64,000 nucleotides of DNA from Anaerolineae bacterium (GCA_022820665.1 JAJEFB010000045.1:1-64000); one strand, 5' to 3'; shown: positions 40,255 to 50,163, counted from the first letter of the stretch. Notes: generated by a model not told the origin, from the letters alone. Translations and numbers: made by a program.

Positions 40255-42054
40255 TCATTCGTCCAGGCTCAATAGCGCCATGAAAGCCTCTTGCGGCACC
40301 TCTACAGAGCCGATCATCTTCATACGCTTTTTGCCTTTTTTCTGCTTTTCTAGTAGTTTCTTTTTTCGCGTGACGTCTCCACCGTAGCACTTTGCAAGCA
40401 CGTCTTTCCTCAGCGCTTTTACATTTGCGCGCGAGATCACCCGTTTGCCGACAGCGGCTTGCACCGGCACCGTGAACATCTGCCTCGGGATTAATTTCTT
40501 TAGCCTGGTGATCAAACGCTGGCCACGGTGATAGGCATCGTCGCGATGGCAAATCATCGCCAAGGCGTCGACCGGCTCGCCATTGACCAAGACATCAATC
40601 TTGACCAGGTCGCCAGTGCGATATTCTTCAAACTGATAGTCAAGACTGGCATAACCCTGGGTCACGCTTTTGAGCTTGTCATAGAAGTCGATGATTATTT
40701 CCGATAGCGGTATGGAGAAATGCAAGATGACCCGCGACGCGTCGAGGTATTCGGTCGTTTCGTATAGGCCGCGCTTGTTGATTGCCAGATCCATGATCGC
40801 TCCGATATATGTTTGCGGCGCGTAAATCTGGATCTTCATCCAAGGCTCCTGGATCTCGACTATTCCGTTTTCGTCAGGTAGCAAAGCCGGGCTGTCTATC
40901 AGGGCTGTCTCGCCATTCTTTTGCAGGACGCGGTATTCGACGCTCGGCGCCGTGGCCAAGATGTCCAAGTCGTACTCGCGCTCCAGGCGCTCCTGTACGA
41001 TTTCCATGTGGAACAAGCCCAGGAAGCCTGCTCGAAAACCGAAATTCAGCGCCTGAGATGTTTCTGGTTGAAAGACCAGGGAAGCGTCATTGAGCTGAAG
41101 CTTGTCAAGCGCGTCACGCAAATCGGCGTAATCTTCGTTGTTCGTCGGGTAGATACCGGCAAAGACCATCGGCTTGACCATCTCGTAGCCGGGCAAGGGT
41201 ACCTGACTGCCTTTGTTCGCCAAAGTAACGGTGTCGCCGACGCGGCATTCCTGGACGGTTTTCAGACCAGTGGCGATATAACCTACTTCTCCGGCGCGCA
41301 AGCCGTCAACGGCGCGCATGATGGGGTCGAAGACGCCGATTTCCACTGGCTCAAAGCGAGCGCCGGTCGCGACGAGCTTGAGCATTTGACGCCGATTGAT
41401 CGCGCCATCAACCACGCGCACGTAGGCAATGACACCTTTGTAGACATCGTAGTGCGAATCAAAGACGAGGGCGCGGAATGGCTCCCCGTCATGGGTTGAC
41501 GGCGGCGGCACTTCGACGAGCACTTTTTCCAGCAGGTCACGCACGCCGATGCCATTCTTGGCCGAAATGCAGGGCATTTCCTTCGCTGGCGTACCTAACA
41601 AGTCTTCAACGTCTTGAGCCACGTCGCCCGGTTGGGCTGCGGGCAAATCGATCTTGTTGATAACTGGAATGATCTCCAGGTCTTGTTCCAATGCCAAATA
41701 GACGTTAGAGAGCGTCTGCGCTTCGATTCCCTGGCTGGCGTCGACGACAAGAATCGCACCCTCGCAGGCTTGCAACGCCCTGCTCACTTCGTATGTGAAA
41801 TCGACGTGCCCCGGGGTGTCTATCAGGTTGATCATATACTGATTGCCGTCATCCGCGTCGTAGAGCATTCGCACCGCAGAGGCCTTGATCGTAACGCCAC
41901 GCTCGCGTTCCAGCGCCATGCTGTCCAGCAATTGTTCTTGCATCTCGCGCGCGGCAACTGTATTGGTCAATTCCAGCAAGCGATCCGCCAAGGTGCTCTT
42001 GCCGTGATCGACGTGGGCTATGATACAGAAGTTGCGGATTTGATCGATTTCCAT
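40255..42054 (-). CDS. lepA: elongation factor 4 (LepA)
   Basis: A ribosome-associated translational GTPase, 599 residues. It has the G1 loop AHVDHGKST, switch II IDTPGHVDFTYEV, NKID in VINKIDLPAA, EF-G-like domains II-V, and the LepA-specific C-terminus ending with ARANVKALRKDVLAKCYGGD and VTRKKKLLEKQKKGKKRMK. It promotes back-translocation or ribosome assembly under stress. I chose ATG 42054 (MEIDQIRNFCIIAH), as in most LepA proteins, over a TTG nine codons upstream. The neighbouring tlyA lies 36 bases beyond the outer limit of this frame, on the same strand. Confidence 0.97.
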   Translation of the reverse strand: MEIDQIRNFCIIAHVDHGKSTLADRLLELTNTVAAREMQEQLLDSMALERERGVTIKASAVRMLYDADDGNQYMINLIDTPGHVDFTYEVSRALQACEGAILVVDASQGIEAQTLSNVYLALEQDLEIIPVINKIDLPAAQPGDVAQDVEDLLGTPAKEMPCISAKNGIGVRDLLEKVLVEVPPPSTHDGEPFRALVFDSHYDVYKGVIAYVRVVDGAINRRQMLKLVATGARFEPVEIGVFDPIMRAVDGLRAGEVGYIATGLKTVQECRVGDTVTLANKGSQVPLPGYEMVKPMVFAGIYPTNNEDYADLRDALDKLQLNDASLVFQPETSQALNFGFRAGFLGLFHMEIVQERLEREYDLDILATAPSVEYRVLQKNGETALIDSPALLPDENGIVEIQEPWMKIQIYAPQTYIGAIMDLAINKRGLYETTEYLDASRVILHFSIPLSEIIIDFYDKLKSVTQGYASLDYQFEEYRTGDLVKIDVLVNGEPVDALAMICHRDDAYHRGQRLITRLKKLIPRQMFTVPVQAAVGKRVISRANVKALRKDVLAKCYGGDVTRKKKLLEKQKKGKKRMKMIGSVEVPQEAFMALLSLDE

Positions 42055-42116
42055 GGTCGTCTTTGTTCCAGACCTTTGCAAGTCATTATCATCGATTATC
42101 GGTTGGTGGAGTAGGG

Positions 42117-42911
42117 CTAGCTAAACGTGGAATCAACCAGGCGCCGGATGATAGCGAGAACCTCGCTGTCTGAACAGCTTGACTCGCCGTTGCGAAGCCA
42201 CATTAAGAATTCTACGTTGCCCTTTTTGCCGGTAATGGGCGAGCGCATCATATCCAAGACCGAGAAGCCCTGTGACGTGGCGTATACCGCGATTTCTCGC
42301 AAGACACGCCTATGCACTGCTGGATCCTTGATGATGCCACCTTTGCCGACATCCGACTTGCCGGCTTCGAACTGTGGTTTGACCAGGGCAACAAGGTCGG
42401 CTTGGGGCAACAGCCATCCCTTGGCCGGGGGCAAGATATGCCGCAGTGAGATGAATGAAACGTCGACGGCGAGCAATCCGACGCGTTCGCCAAGCGAATC
42501 CAGATAACGCGCATTCGTCCGTTCCAGCAGGCGTACGCGCTTGTCCTGTCGTAATCTGTAGTCGAGTATGCCGCTGCCAACATCTATAGCGTGGACGCGC
42601 GCTGCCCCCGCCTGCAGCAGGCAATCCGTAAAGCCGCCCGTGCTCGCGCCTACATCAGCGCAAATTTTCCCGGCGGCATCAATTCTGAATTCGCGCAGAG
42701 CCGCCTCCAGCTTGAGCCCGGCGCGACTGACATAGCGCTGTTTCTCCTTGAGTCGAATGCATACATTGCTGGTAACAAAAGTACCGGGTTTGTCAACAAG
42801 TTTGCCGTCAACGCTTACCTCAGCCGCCATGATCATGGCGGCAGCCTTATTCCGACTATCGGCAAATCCCTGTTCGACCAGCAGCAGATCCAGTCTTCGC
42901 TTGTCAGTCAT
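42117..42911 (-). CDS. TlyA-family rRNA 2'-O-methyltransferase
   Basis: A 264-residue protein with an S4 RNA-binding domain (RLDLLLVEQGFADSRNKAAA, residues 5-65) followed by an FtsJ/RrmJ-type methyltransferase fold (ADVGASTGGFTDCLLQAGAA for SAM binding, LVALVKPQFEAGKSDVGKGG for catalysis). TlyA methylates 2'-hydroxyls of cytidines in 16S and 23S rRNA; the 'hemolysin' name in older literature is misleading. The start overlaps the 3' end of the upstream secreted protease gene by 8 bases. Confidence 0.93.
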   Translation of the reverse strand: MTDKRRLDLLLVEQGFADSRNKAAAMIMAAEVSVDGKLVDKPGTFVTSNVCIRLKEKQRYVSRAGLKLEAALREFRIDAAGKICADVGASTGGFTDCLLQAGAARVHAIDVGSGILDYRLRQDKRVRLLERTNARYLDSLGERVGLLAVDVSFISLRHILPPAKGWLLPQADLVALVKPQFEAGKSDVGKGGIIKDPAVHRRVLREIAVYATSQGFSVLDMMRSPITGKKGNVEFLMWLRNGESSCSDSEVLAIIRRLVDSTFS

Positions 42912-45132
42912 TCAAGTAACCGCGAACCAATTCCATCGTGATATCGACTGCGCGCTGATCGGTCCCGAATTCAAAGCTATCCGCGGCGAGTGGCAAGTAC
43001 CCGTCCGCGGCAACAATGACGCTATAGGGCGTGTCTGCCGCCAGCGGTCTGGCAAATTGAAAATCGCCGTTGCGGTCAGTCATTGACGTGGCAAACACTT
43101 GCTCTTCTTTCCATTCAAACTCGCTTGCCGAATAATCTTCACTTATCAGGACGATTGTCACATTCGCTATTCCGGTCAAGGTTGCGGCATCCAGCACACG
43201 TCCACGAAGCAAGGCGCCTTCGTATTCAGCCAGGCGATCAATCGGCAATTGCCCGATGCCTACGGTCCCTTCAATTGCCAAAATCTGTAAATTGTTCACG
43301 AGCAATTGCAGTTGATATTTGCCGTCTGGGGGCGAGTCAACTGAGAGCATAAAATCGGATCCGCTTTCTACTGTGACCCAGGCAAAAGTCGATTCGAAAA
43401 ACGGCAAGTCATCAACCAACCAGCGGACCGTCCAGTCCGTGCCCGCTGCGATCGCCTGCCAATCGAATAGAGCGAAAATCGACGGTACAGCTTCTGTAAA
43501 CGCTGAAGATGCAGTCGCGTCTCTCGCGTCAAAGACGCTTGACGCGGAAACATAACGCCCGTTGAAAAACACAGCGGGAAGGGGGCCGTCTGTACTCCCG
43601 GCGACGACGAAATCCGAGGTGGCGGATAGAACGCGATCGAGGTAAAGCTCCAGTCGATACTTTCCCGGTATCAATCCCCCCAGGGGGCGGAGTTGAACAA
43701 CATCCGACCCATTCGCGCCTCTGGACCAGATATCGTTCGTGCGTCCCACCTCCGCGCCGCCGTAGTACCAGATCGTGCTCCAGGGTGTGCCGTCTCTTAA
43801 ATTAGCATAAAGAAACCGCGCGTAGGCAATTGTACCAATTGGCAAGATATAACCGTTGCCTATGAGGTTGCCTTGATTATCCAGCAAGCCAAACACGATA
43901 TTGCTGAAGCGAGCCGAATTGTCCGCTCCGCCACCGACGACGATTCGCTGGCTGGCCGCGACAAGACCGTTGAGCAGCAACGTGAACTGATAGGCGCCAT
44001 TTGGCCAAGGCTGATCACGACTTCCGATATACCACAAGCCATTCTGTCCGCCGCTCCAATGCACGGGTGGCAAGCTGAAAGTGGCGTCCGGTATGCCGTC
44101 CCGCGTGACTCTCAGCTCATATACGGTTTCGGGAGTCATGTTGCGATAGTCAAAAAAAAGATAGAGGCTGTTGGTGTTGGCGGGCATCGCGCCAACAACC
44201 GTCGAAGGCAAACCGTCTACCACCGAGGGAGAAAAAATGAGCCGGGAAACGGTAGGAGGTTCAGATGACAAGAGCATGCTGCCAGGCACGGTATGGATTT
44301 GGACGCGCAGATCAAGAGCGGCGCCCCTGATCAAGCTTTGCGCCAGACGAATCGGCCTTATCGTACTGATGAAGTCGCCAGTGGGGACACAGTGATCGCT
44401 GCTGTTGACAAGTCCATCGCCGGTGGTGTCTTCAATGAAACGACAGCTATCTGCCGTCACAGGGCGGCCGTACTTCGCGCTGGTGGGGATGCCAATCAAT
44501 TGCCCCAGACTGTCGTATGCGCCTCCCCCGGACATTGTCCCCGGTAGCTCAGCCCTAGTTTTGAACCATGCCCGGGTACCGCCGCGCGGTTCCGAGATAA
44601 AAGCTGTAATTGTCCCTCGCGCGATCGTCACGGCTTGGTTGCCTATGTCCCGATATCCGGACACGAGTATGTTGTCATCAATGTCAAGGTCTGCCGACGC
44701 GCCGATCCCGACGAAAGGCAAGACTGGAAGCGCGCCAGCCGCGATTGTACGACCATCCAGTTCGCGTGTAATGCGCAAAACCGCAATGTCCAGACCTTGG
44801 TCGGCGTTGGCGATCTCGGCGCGATACTTTGGCACTGGCGGTTCGTTGAGGTCGACATTCATGGAAATGATAAGCGTTTCGCCGTCGCAGGTTTGGCTTG
44901 GTACGACGCTATGCGCATTGGTAACGATCAAGCCGTCCGCGCTGACGATTGTGCCGGTGCTGACGCATTTTACGACCAGATCGCTTGCCAGGCTTTGCAC
45001 TTGGTATATGAAGACTGTTGCCCGCTTGATGGCATCCAGATCCGTTTGGGCGTAGCCAAACGAAGGCGCAAACAGCGAGAGCAAAAGCCCGACAAGAACA
45101 TAAAACGAGAGCTTATTCACCGTTATAATCAA
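42904..45132 (-). CDS. secreted trypsin-like protease with large C-terminal beta domains
   Basis: A 742-residue exported protein. A signal peptide (FYVLVGLLLSLFAPSFGYAQ) is followed by a trypsin/HtrA-like domain with His in VTNAHSVVP and Asp in GLDIAVLRI. The nucleophile appears as TMSGGGAYDS where GNSGGP is usual. Residues ~280-650 are repeated beta-sandwich-like segments (YRLELYLDRVLSATSDFVVA; YQFTLLLNGLVAASQRIVVG; YQLQLLVNNLQILAIEGTVG), probably three related modules. The C-terminal ~90 residues resemble a carboxypeptidase regulatory-like domain (LRGRVLDAATLTGIANVTIV). The start is TTG overlapping the upstream stop (TTGA); GTG 45120 would also give a good signal peptide. It lacks a PDZ domain. 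Confidence 0.78.
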   Translation of the reverse strand: MIITVNKLSFYVLVGLLLSLFAPSFGYAQTDLDAIKRATVFIYQVQSLASDLVVKCVSTGTIVSADGLIVTNAHSVVPSQTCDGETLIISMNVDLNEPPVPKYRAEIANADQGLDIAVLRITRELDGRTIAAGALPVLPFVGIGASADLDIDDNILVSGYRDIGNQAVTIARGTITAFISEPRGGTRAWFKTRAELPGTMSGGGAYDSLGQLIGIPTSAKYGRPVTADSCRFIEDTTGDGLVNSSDHCVPTGDFISTIRPIRLAQSLIRGAALDLRVQIHTVPGSMLLSSEPPTVSRLIFSPSVVDGLPSTVVGAMPANTNSLYLFFDYRNMTPETVYELRVTRDGIPDATFSLPPVHWSGGQNGLWYIGSRDQPWPNGAYQFTLLLNGLVAASQRIVVGGGADNSARFSNIVFGLLDNQGNLIGNGYILPIGTIAYARFLYANLRDGTPWSTIWYYGGAEVGRTNDIWSRGANGSDVVQLRPLGGLIPGKYRLELYLDRVLSATSDFVVAGSTDGPLPAVFFNGRYVSASSVFDARDATASSAFTEAVPSIFALFDWQAIAAGTDWTVRWLVDDLPFFESTFAWVTVESGSDFMLSVDSPPDGKYQLQLLVNNLQILAIEGTVGIGQLPIDRLAEYEGALLRGRVLDAATLTGIANVTIVLISEDYSASEFEWKEEQVFATSMTDRNGDFQFARPLAADTPYSVIVAADGYLPLAADSFEFGTDQRAVDITMELVRGYLND

Positions 45133-45728
45133 TACTCCAAGCTCTGGATGAATCGATCCAAGGTTGCCCGTTCGCGCTGAAAGAGGCTCGCGTCGGCGCG
45201 AAAGGAAACGATGACTGCCTGGCCCCGGCTGATCGTGAGCACGTCCAAGCCCGCGACAATTGCCGACACGCCTTCCAGGAATGGACTCGCATCTCTGGAG
45301 ACATAGGAATAGGACATCGTCACCGCTGCAGTGTCGTCAGGCAGGACATAGATATCATAACCGAGTACCGTATAGTCAATGAGCGTCTGGGAACGTCGAA
45401 GCGTCAAGCGGTCTAAAAGATTGCGCTCGGTTGTGTCCGGTCCAACGGGCAATGTGCGTACCTCCATAAGCGTGTTGAATCCCAGTTGCGCTGTGTTCTC
45501 TACGCGAAAGACATAGTCCTCGGCCTCGCTCAACAGCCAGCGATGCGGATAGCGCGCTGTGATGCCGGCTTCGACATTGTTGTATATCAGGGACCGGTTG
45601 AGGCTGCTGTCACGCAGGTTGGCGCCAGCGATCAAGCCGAGCCCAATCAATACAAAGCTGAAAACCATCGACCAGCGCTGCCGAGGCGTCAACAAGACAG
45701 CCTCAGCGCGACCCGTATCAAAGTCCAT
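45129..45728 (-). CDS. membrane-anchored extracytoplasmic protein of unknown function
   Basis: A 199-residue protein with one N-terminal hydrophobic helix (WSMVFSFVLIGLGLIAGANL, ~19-40) and an extracytoplasmic part. The first segment, AGITARYPHRWLLSEAEDYV, resembles the start of PsbP-like or 'unknown lipoprotein' domains common in Chloroflexi. I cannot assign it further. It overlaps the upstream PrsW-like gene by 11 bases and the protease start by four, so all three are made together. ATG 45728 is preferred over the adjacent GTG. Confidence 0.7.
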   Translation of the reverse strand: MDFDTGRAEAVLLTPRQRWSMVFSFVLIGLGLIAGANLRDSSLNRSLIYNNVEAGITARYPHRWLLSEAEDYVFRVENTAQLGFNTLMEVRTLPVGPDTTERNLLDRLTLRRSQTLIDYTVLGYDIYVLPDDTAAVTMSYSYVSRDASPFLEGVSAIVAGLDVLTISRGQAVIVSFRADASLFQRERATLDRFIQSLEY

Positions 45729-46629
45729 CACTGTCTCTGCTGCTTACAAACGCTTCGCGTTCTCGTCTCTCGGATGCGTTGTACAAGAAAAACGTCAGCG
45801 CTCCTGTAAAACATATTGCGGCAATTAGAAATAGTATGCCGAATAAGGGCCGATCTGCGTTTCCAGCCGTGCCTAAGGGTCCGCTCATTAGCCCGGTGAA
45901 GACGGGGGCGATGAGCCCGGTGGTTGCGGCCGCCGCGATTACATTTGTTGGCAGCACAAGCGGAAAGGCGTTTCCGAAATAGGATTCCGCGATGCCCAAG
46001 GCGATGAACATGGCCGATGCGAACTGAATCGCGAGATTAGCAAGCACATAGTTAGCCGCAATTGCCAGGGAGGGCTGGATTTGCAAGACGATAGCTATAT
46101 TGAGGTAAAAGCTGTAGCCCACAGCGCTCGCCAAGCAATAAGCCACCGCATCGCTTCGCATTCGCAGTTCATTGGGATAAATGGTGAACCTGAGAACAAG
46201 GAGCTTGAGGCCGGCATCGACAAGTCCAGCCGTCAGAGCGAAGCCTAGAATCCGGCGGAAGACCGTCTCTAACGGCAACCACTCTTCCAATCGAAAAAAA
46301 TCCTGTACAAGCGGCAGACCGATAGCCGCGGCCGACAAAGCAGACAGGACGGCGACGCCAATCAGGCGGCGTCTGGGCTGAGTACTTTGCGCTTCGGGCG
46401 CTACCGCGACCGCCAGCCAAACACCAGGCACAAATAGAAGCAATACAGCCGTGAGAACGCGGCTGACGTCGCCCTCCGGATTTAGCGACAACGCTTCTGA
46501 CAAGACAAGCAATAGGAGGCAGAGCGCAATTATCATGCCAAGCTGAATCACCATGTTTCGCCAGACAGGCACCGTCGCCTGGCGCTGGCCACCGCCAGAA
46601 GCAATCGGTCCTTGAAAGGTCCCGGTCAT
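45718..46629 (-). CDS. PrsW-like multi-pass membrane protein, catalytic glutamates not seen
   Basis: A 303-residue protein with about eight hydrophobic segments. The pattern GLVDAGLKLLVLRFTIYP followed by DAVAYCLASAVGYSFYLNIA lines up with the PrsW (M82) motifs V-E-E-x-x-K and D-G-x-x-Y-G-x-x-x-G-x-G-F-x-x-x-E-N. The two glutamates are replaced by Asp-Ala, and the second motif's Glu by Leu. If homologous, it would be a non-proteolytic relative. The assignment is from pattern only. I chose ATG 46629. It begins a three-gene unit with a membrane-anchored protein and a secreted protease. Confidence 0.55.
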   Translation of the reverse strand: MTGTFQGPIASGGGQRQATVPVWRNMVIQLGMIIALCLLLLVLSEALSLNPEGDVSRVLTAVLLLFVPGVWLAVAVAPEAQSTQPRRRLIGVAVLSALSAAAIGLPLVQDFFRLEEWLPLETVFRRILGFALTAGLVDAGLKLLVLRFTIYPNELRMRSDAVAYCLASAVGYSFYLNIAIVLQIQPSLAIAANYVLANLAIQFASAMFIALGIAESYFGNAFPLVLPTNVIAAAATTGLIAPVFTGLMSGPLGTAGNADRPLFGILFLIAAICFTGALTFFLYNASERREREAFVSSRDSDGL

Positions 46630-46804
46630 GGATTCACCGCAAATAGCGCGCAACGCCGACGTTCAATCATACTTAAAAATTACGCAACTTTGCCGCTCTT
46701 GTAAAGTGGAAAGGCTTGTCACCCTTTGTCCAGGCAAGCGTCGCGGCATGGGACGTCTTTCCAGAGCATGTGGTATGCTCGTTTCAAACAAAGGTAAAGG
46801 CAAT

Positions 46805-48409
46805 ATGGTTCGATTATGTACTGTCGCGCTGGCGGTCTGCATAGCGATCATTGTCTCCGGTTGCGGGGGCAACGGAACCCGCGTACCCTGCGAGCAGGAT
46901 AGCCGCTGCGCCCGATATGCCTTGACCACGGATTTCCCGATCCTGGATCCGCATATCGCCGAGCTTCCCGAAGCCGGAATGATCTTCCGGCAGCTTTATG
47001 ACACGCTCGTATACCGCGATAACCGCACGAAAGAATTTCTGCCCGGCTTGGCTCGATCTTGGGAAACATCACCGGATGGACTGATCTATACGTTTCATTT
47101 GCGCGATGATGTTCGCTTTCATGACGGTACGCCCTTCTCGGCGGCGTCCGTGGCGGCCAATTTGGATCGGATTGTAGATCCTGCCATTGTGTCTCGCCGC
47201 GCTCGCAGCCTACTTGGTCCCTTTAGCCACTATGAAATCCTTGACGCGCGCAGGATTCGTCTGTACTTGCATTCGCCGTTTGCCCCCTTGCTTGACAGCT
47301 TGGCTCAGCCATTTCTGGGAATCGCAAGCGAACATGCGCTTGCCTCGTACGATAGCTTGCGCTATCAGTTTCATCAGTCCGGTAGCGGGCCATTTGCTCT
47401 GGAAAAGTATTTGCCCGGGGACCGCATCGTTTTGCGGCGCTTCGACCTCTACGCAACTGAAGCGGGAATCTACTCGCCCTTAAGCGGCGGAGAGGTGGAG
47501 CGAGTTGAATTCTATATAGTAGAAGGACAAAACGCGACTGCGCAACAAGTATTGAGCGAGGCTTTTGATATCCTCGACGAAGTCCCGCCAGAGACGGCCA
47601 CAAACCTCGCTGGAAACAGCCGAATCCAGGTGATGCCAATTGAGATCCCCGGGCAGACGGTTCAGCTTCTCTTCAATACTAGACGCGAGCACGTCAATGA
47701 GGTTGATGTCAGAAGGGCATTGCTTGTCGCTACCAATCGCGTAGCGATCGCGAACAACATATACGCCAATTACTCGTCGGTGGCGTGGGCGCCCCTATCA
47801 ATCGCGACAGGATATTCTCACACCGGGTTTGTCAACGAACTGGCTTTTGATTTGGGAGATGCTCAAGAAATACTTAAGCAGAGTGGATATCAAGACTTGG
47901 ATGAGGACGGAATTCTGGATCGAGATGGCGCGCCGCTAAGACTTTCAATTGTTATTCCACCGTGGGGACAGTTGCCCGAAGTTGCCGAATTCATTCGGGA
48001 ACAGTGGCGGCAAATCGGCGTACAACTTGAGATTGATTCTGTACCTGGTTTTGAACGGCTCGCCGAAAAAATTCGGATGGGCGAAAACGACTTGGTCGCT
48101 ATTGAGAGTTACGGGCTTGATCCCGCGATTCTAGGCAATATTTTCTCTAACCAAGCGATATACTCGCGTTCCAGAATGGAAGACGAAGCGCTTAACGATC
48201 TGTTGTTGAACGCAGTGGAAACACAGGATCCGCCTTCTCGGCGCAGCCAATACTACGATATTCAGGCATATCTGATGACAAACGCGCTAATCCTGCCTAT
48301 CCGCGAGAATGTACGGCTGCGACTCGCGAGATCAAACGTGCGCGACCTGCGTTTCGACGCCTACGGCTTCTATCCATTGTTGTTCAACCTGCGACTGGGC
48401 GGCAACTGA
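46805..48409 (+). CDS. ABC transporter substrate-binding lipoprotein, family 5 (peptide/Ni type)
   Basis: A 534-residue lipoprotein of the SBP_bac_5 family, the DppA/OppA type that captures peptides or similar solutes. The signal peptide LCTVALAVCIAIIVSGC ends in a lipobox-like VSGC. The mature part shows LTTDFPILDPHIAELPEAGM, FLPGLARSWETSPDGLIYTF and HLRDDVRFHDGTPFSAASVA, the family signature, and later VRRALLVATNR and QEILKQSGYQDLDEDGILDR. I chose ATG 46805, preceded by AAAGG, over longer in-frame starts that would bury the signal peptide. No permease or ATPase genes follow, so its transporter partners are elsewhere. Confidence 0.9.
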   Translation: MVRLCTVALAVCIAIIVSGCGGNGTRVPCEQDSRCARYALTTDFPILDPHIAELPEAGMIFRQLYDTLVYRDNRTKEFLPGLARSWETSPDGLIYTFHLRDDVRFHDGTPFSAASVAANLDRIVDPAIVSRRARSLLGPFSHYEILDARRIRLYLHSPFAPLLDSLAQPFLGIASEHALASYDSLRYQFHQSGSGPFALEKYLPGDRIVLRRFDLYATEAGIYSPLSGGEVERVEFYIVEGQNATAQQVLSEAFDILDEVPPETATNLAGNSRIQVMPIEIPGQTVQLLFNTRREHVNEVDVRRALLVATNRVAIANNIYANYSSVAWAPLSIATGYSHTGFVNELAFDLGDAQEILKQSGYQDLDEDGILDRDGAPLRLSIVIPPWGQLPEVAEFIREQWRQIGVQLEIDSVPGFERLAEKIRMGENDLVAIESYGLDPAILGNIFSNQAIYSRSRMEDEALNDLLLNAVETQDPPSRRSQYYDIQAYLMTNALILPIRENVRLRLARSNVRDLRFDAYGFYPLLFNLRLGGN

Positions 48410-48410
48410 T

Positions 48411-49202
48411 TTACGATCGCAGGGTGATTCTGGTGCCAGTCCGCTGATCTTGACTCATCAGGTCTGTCAAGACGTTTGGCCGGCGGCCGTTTGCAATGAT
48501 GACTTCCAAGCTCGGAATCTCAAGAACCAGCGCCACCATCTCTTCTACCTTCTGCAACATGCCGCCTGTAACGTCAATGCCGGACGAGCCTCCCATGACA
48601 GATCTGTTCGAATCGAAACTTGAGGGAGTGATCAATGGGATCACGCGTCCCTCAGCATCCAAAACGCCGTCAACTTCGCCCAGCAGAATTATCCGCTTCA
48701 CTGGCAACGATTTAGCCAGATGCGCGAATATCCTCTCCGTTGAAACGATAGTGCCGCCAATTTGACTGTCAAGCGCAACATCGCCATGCACCAGTGGAAG
48801 AATGCCGGATTCCAAAGCTTGAGCGATCAAGCTCGTTTGCATTTCGACGATTTGCCCCTCAGCCGATTTGATGAAAGACGATGGCTGAAAGCGCATCGCC
48901 GGCAAGCCTTGCTCCAACAATTCAAGCAAAACAAGCTGGCTTAGCGCCAGGGCAGCCTCGGCAACTCTGGTGAAACCGAGCCACTGTTGCGCCGAGTTTA
49001 CGCCGGCTGCTGTTTGATGAATTTTCGCCGTAAAATGACCAAATGATCCGCTGCCGTGTCCAATGACCAGGCGCAAGCCGGGCTCAGCTTTCCATACTGC
49101 AGTTATCTGGCTGGCGATTGTTCTTGTGGCGTCCTGGCGAAATGTCCGCGCCCTGTGCTTGTCGGTGATGAGTGAGCCGCCAAGCTTAATAAGCGTAGTC
49201 AT
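48411..49202 (-). CDS. isopentenyl phosphate kinase
   Basis: Phosphorylates isopentenyl phosphate to IPP, the last step of the alternative mevalonate pathway. Amino-acid-kinase fold: N-terminal LIKLGGSLITDK, then VIGHGSGSFGHF with the substrate-binding His that marks this family, then LVHGDVALDSQIGGTIVSTE, RIILLGEVDGVLD and GIDVTGGMLQKVEEM. The 263-residue length matches archaeal and Chloroflexi IPKs. It lies just downstream of mevalonate kinase on the same strand, with 13 bases between them. No phosphomevalonate kinase is present in the window. Confidence 0.92.
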   Translation of the reverse strand: MTTLIKLGGSLITDKHRARTFRQDATRTIASQITAVWKAEPGLRLVIGHGSGSFGHFTAKIHQTAAGVNSAQQWLGFTRVAEAALALSQLVLLELLEQGLPAMRFQPSSFIKSAEGQIVEMQTSLIAQALESGILPLVHGDVALDSQIGGTIVSTERIFAHLAKSLPVKRIILLGEVDGVLDAEGRVIPLITPSSFDSNRSVMGGSSGIDVTGGMLQKVEEMVALVLEIPSLEVIIANGRRPNVLTDLMSQDQRTGTRITLRS

Positions 49203-49215
49203 GAGAAAACCGGCC

Positions 49216-50163
49216 TCAGTTCAATACAAAATCGACGAGGCTCGCGGCGCCCGCCAGCCTTAAGGCTCGCCTTACTGCCTGGACAGTTGATCCGTCTACC
49301 AAGGCGATCATGTTGCCTCCCATTCCGCCGCCGGAGAGTTTGGCTCCCAGTGCTCCTGCGGCAATGCTGGCGTCGACAAGCCCATCCAATTCTGGAGACG
49401 ATATGCCAAGATGACGAAGCAATTGATGGTTCTCACTCATTAAGGCGCCCAATCGACCCTGTTTACCGTTCTCAAGCGCGTGTCGAGCGTTGCTTGCAAC
49501 TTGGCCGATTCTCGCAAATATCTCCCCAGTCTCCGATTGTCGTTCGTCGTAGCGCTGGCGAACGCGGCCAACCGCCTCGCGCGTCATCGTAGCGCGTCCT
49601 GTATCGGCGATCACAATATGGCAGGGACGCTCGACAGTCAGCAATTCAAGGTCTTTACCTCGTTCAAAGTAGACTGGGCGCTCGTATACCACGACAGTAT
49701 TGTCTATTCCACTCGGTGTACCGTGATGAATCTGCTCCATTTCGAATACGAGTTGATTCAGGTCTTCATTCGGGATCCACCGACCAAACAGCGCCGCCAA
49801 AGCGCGTATCGCAGCGGCAGATACGGCTGCGCCACTTCCCAACCCGCCTGCGAAAGGAATATCCGATCTAATGACGAGGTCCCCGGTCGGTTCCTTCACG
49901 CCGAAATAGCTGGATGCAATCTGCAGCAATTGTTGCATCGGTCGCGCAGAGTCATCGGGTGAAGCCGCGTCCATTGCGACGCTCTTTTCGAGCTCGATAG
50001 AGCGGATGCTGAGCGCCGTATCTGAGGGTTGGGCGCAAGCATAAGCGCGTAATGATTGTATCGGCGCAGCAATCGCCGGCATTCCATATACAACGGCATG
50101 TTCACCCAAGAGAATAATCTTCGCCGGCGCGCTGGACTTAAATGGAAATCTGTTACAAGACAT
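49216..50163 (-). CDS. mvk: mevalonate kinase
   Basis: A GHMP kinase converting mevalonate to mevalonate 5-phosphate. Motifs are SAPAKIILLGEHAVVYGMPA at the N-terminus, the ATP loop IPFAGGLGSGAAVSAAAI, the catalytic Asp-containing HGTPSGIDNTVV, and the C-terminal GAKLSGGGMGGNMIALVD. The 315-residue length is normal. The start overlaps the end of the UbiA gene by 11 bases. Together with IPK and the divergent decarboxylase this forms the second mevalonate cluster of the window. Confidence 0.95.
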   Translation of the reverse strand: MSCNRFPFKSSAPAKIILLGEHAVVYGMPAIAAPIQSLRAYACAQPSDTALSIRSIELEKSVAMDAASPDDSARPMQQLLQIASSYFGVKEPTGDLVIRSDIPFAGGLGSGAAVSAAAIRALAALFGRWIPNEDLNQLVFEMEQIHHGTPSGIDNTVVVYERPVYFERGKDLELLTVERPCHIVIADTGRATMTREAVGRVRQRYDERQSETGEIFARIGQVASNARHALENGKQGRLGALMSENHQLLRHLGISSPELDGLVDASIAAGALGAKLSGGGMGGNMIALVDGSTVQAVRRALRLAGAASLVDFVLN

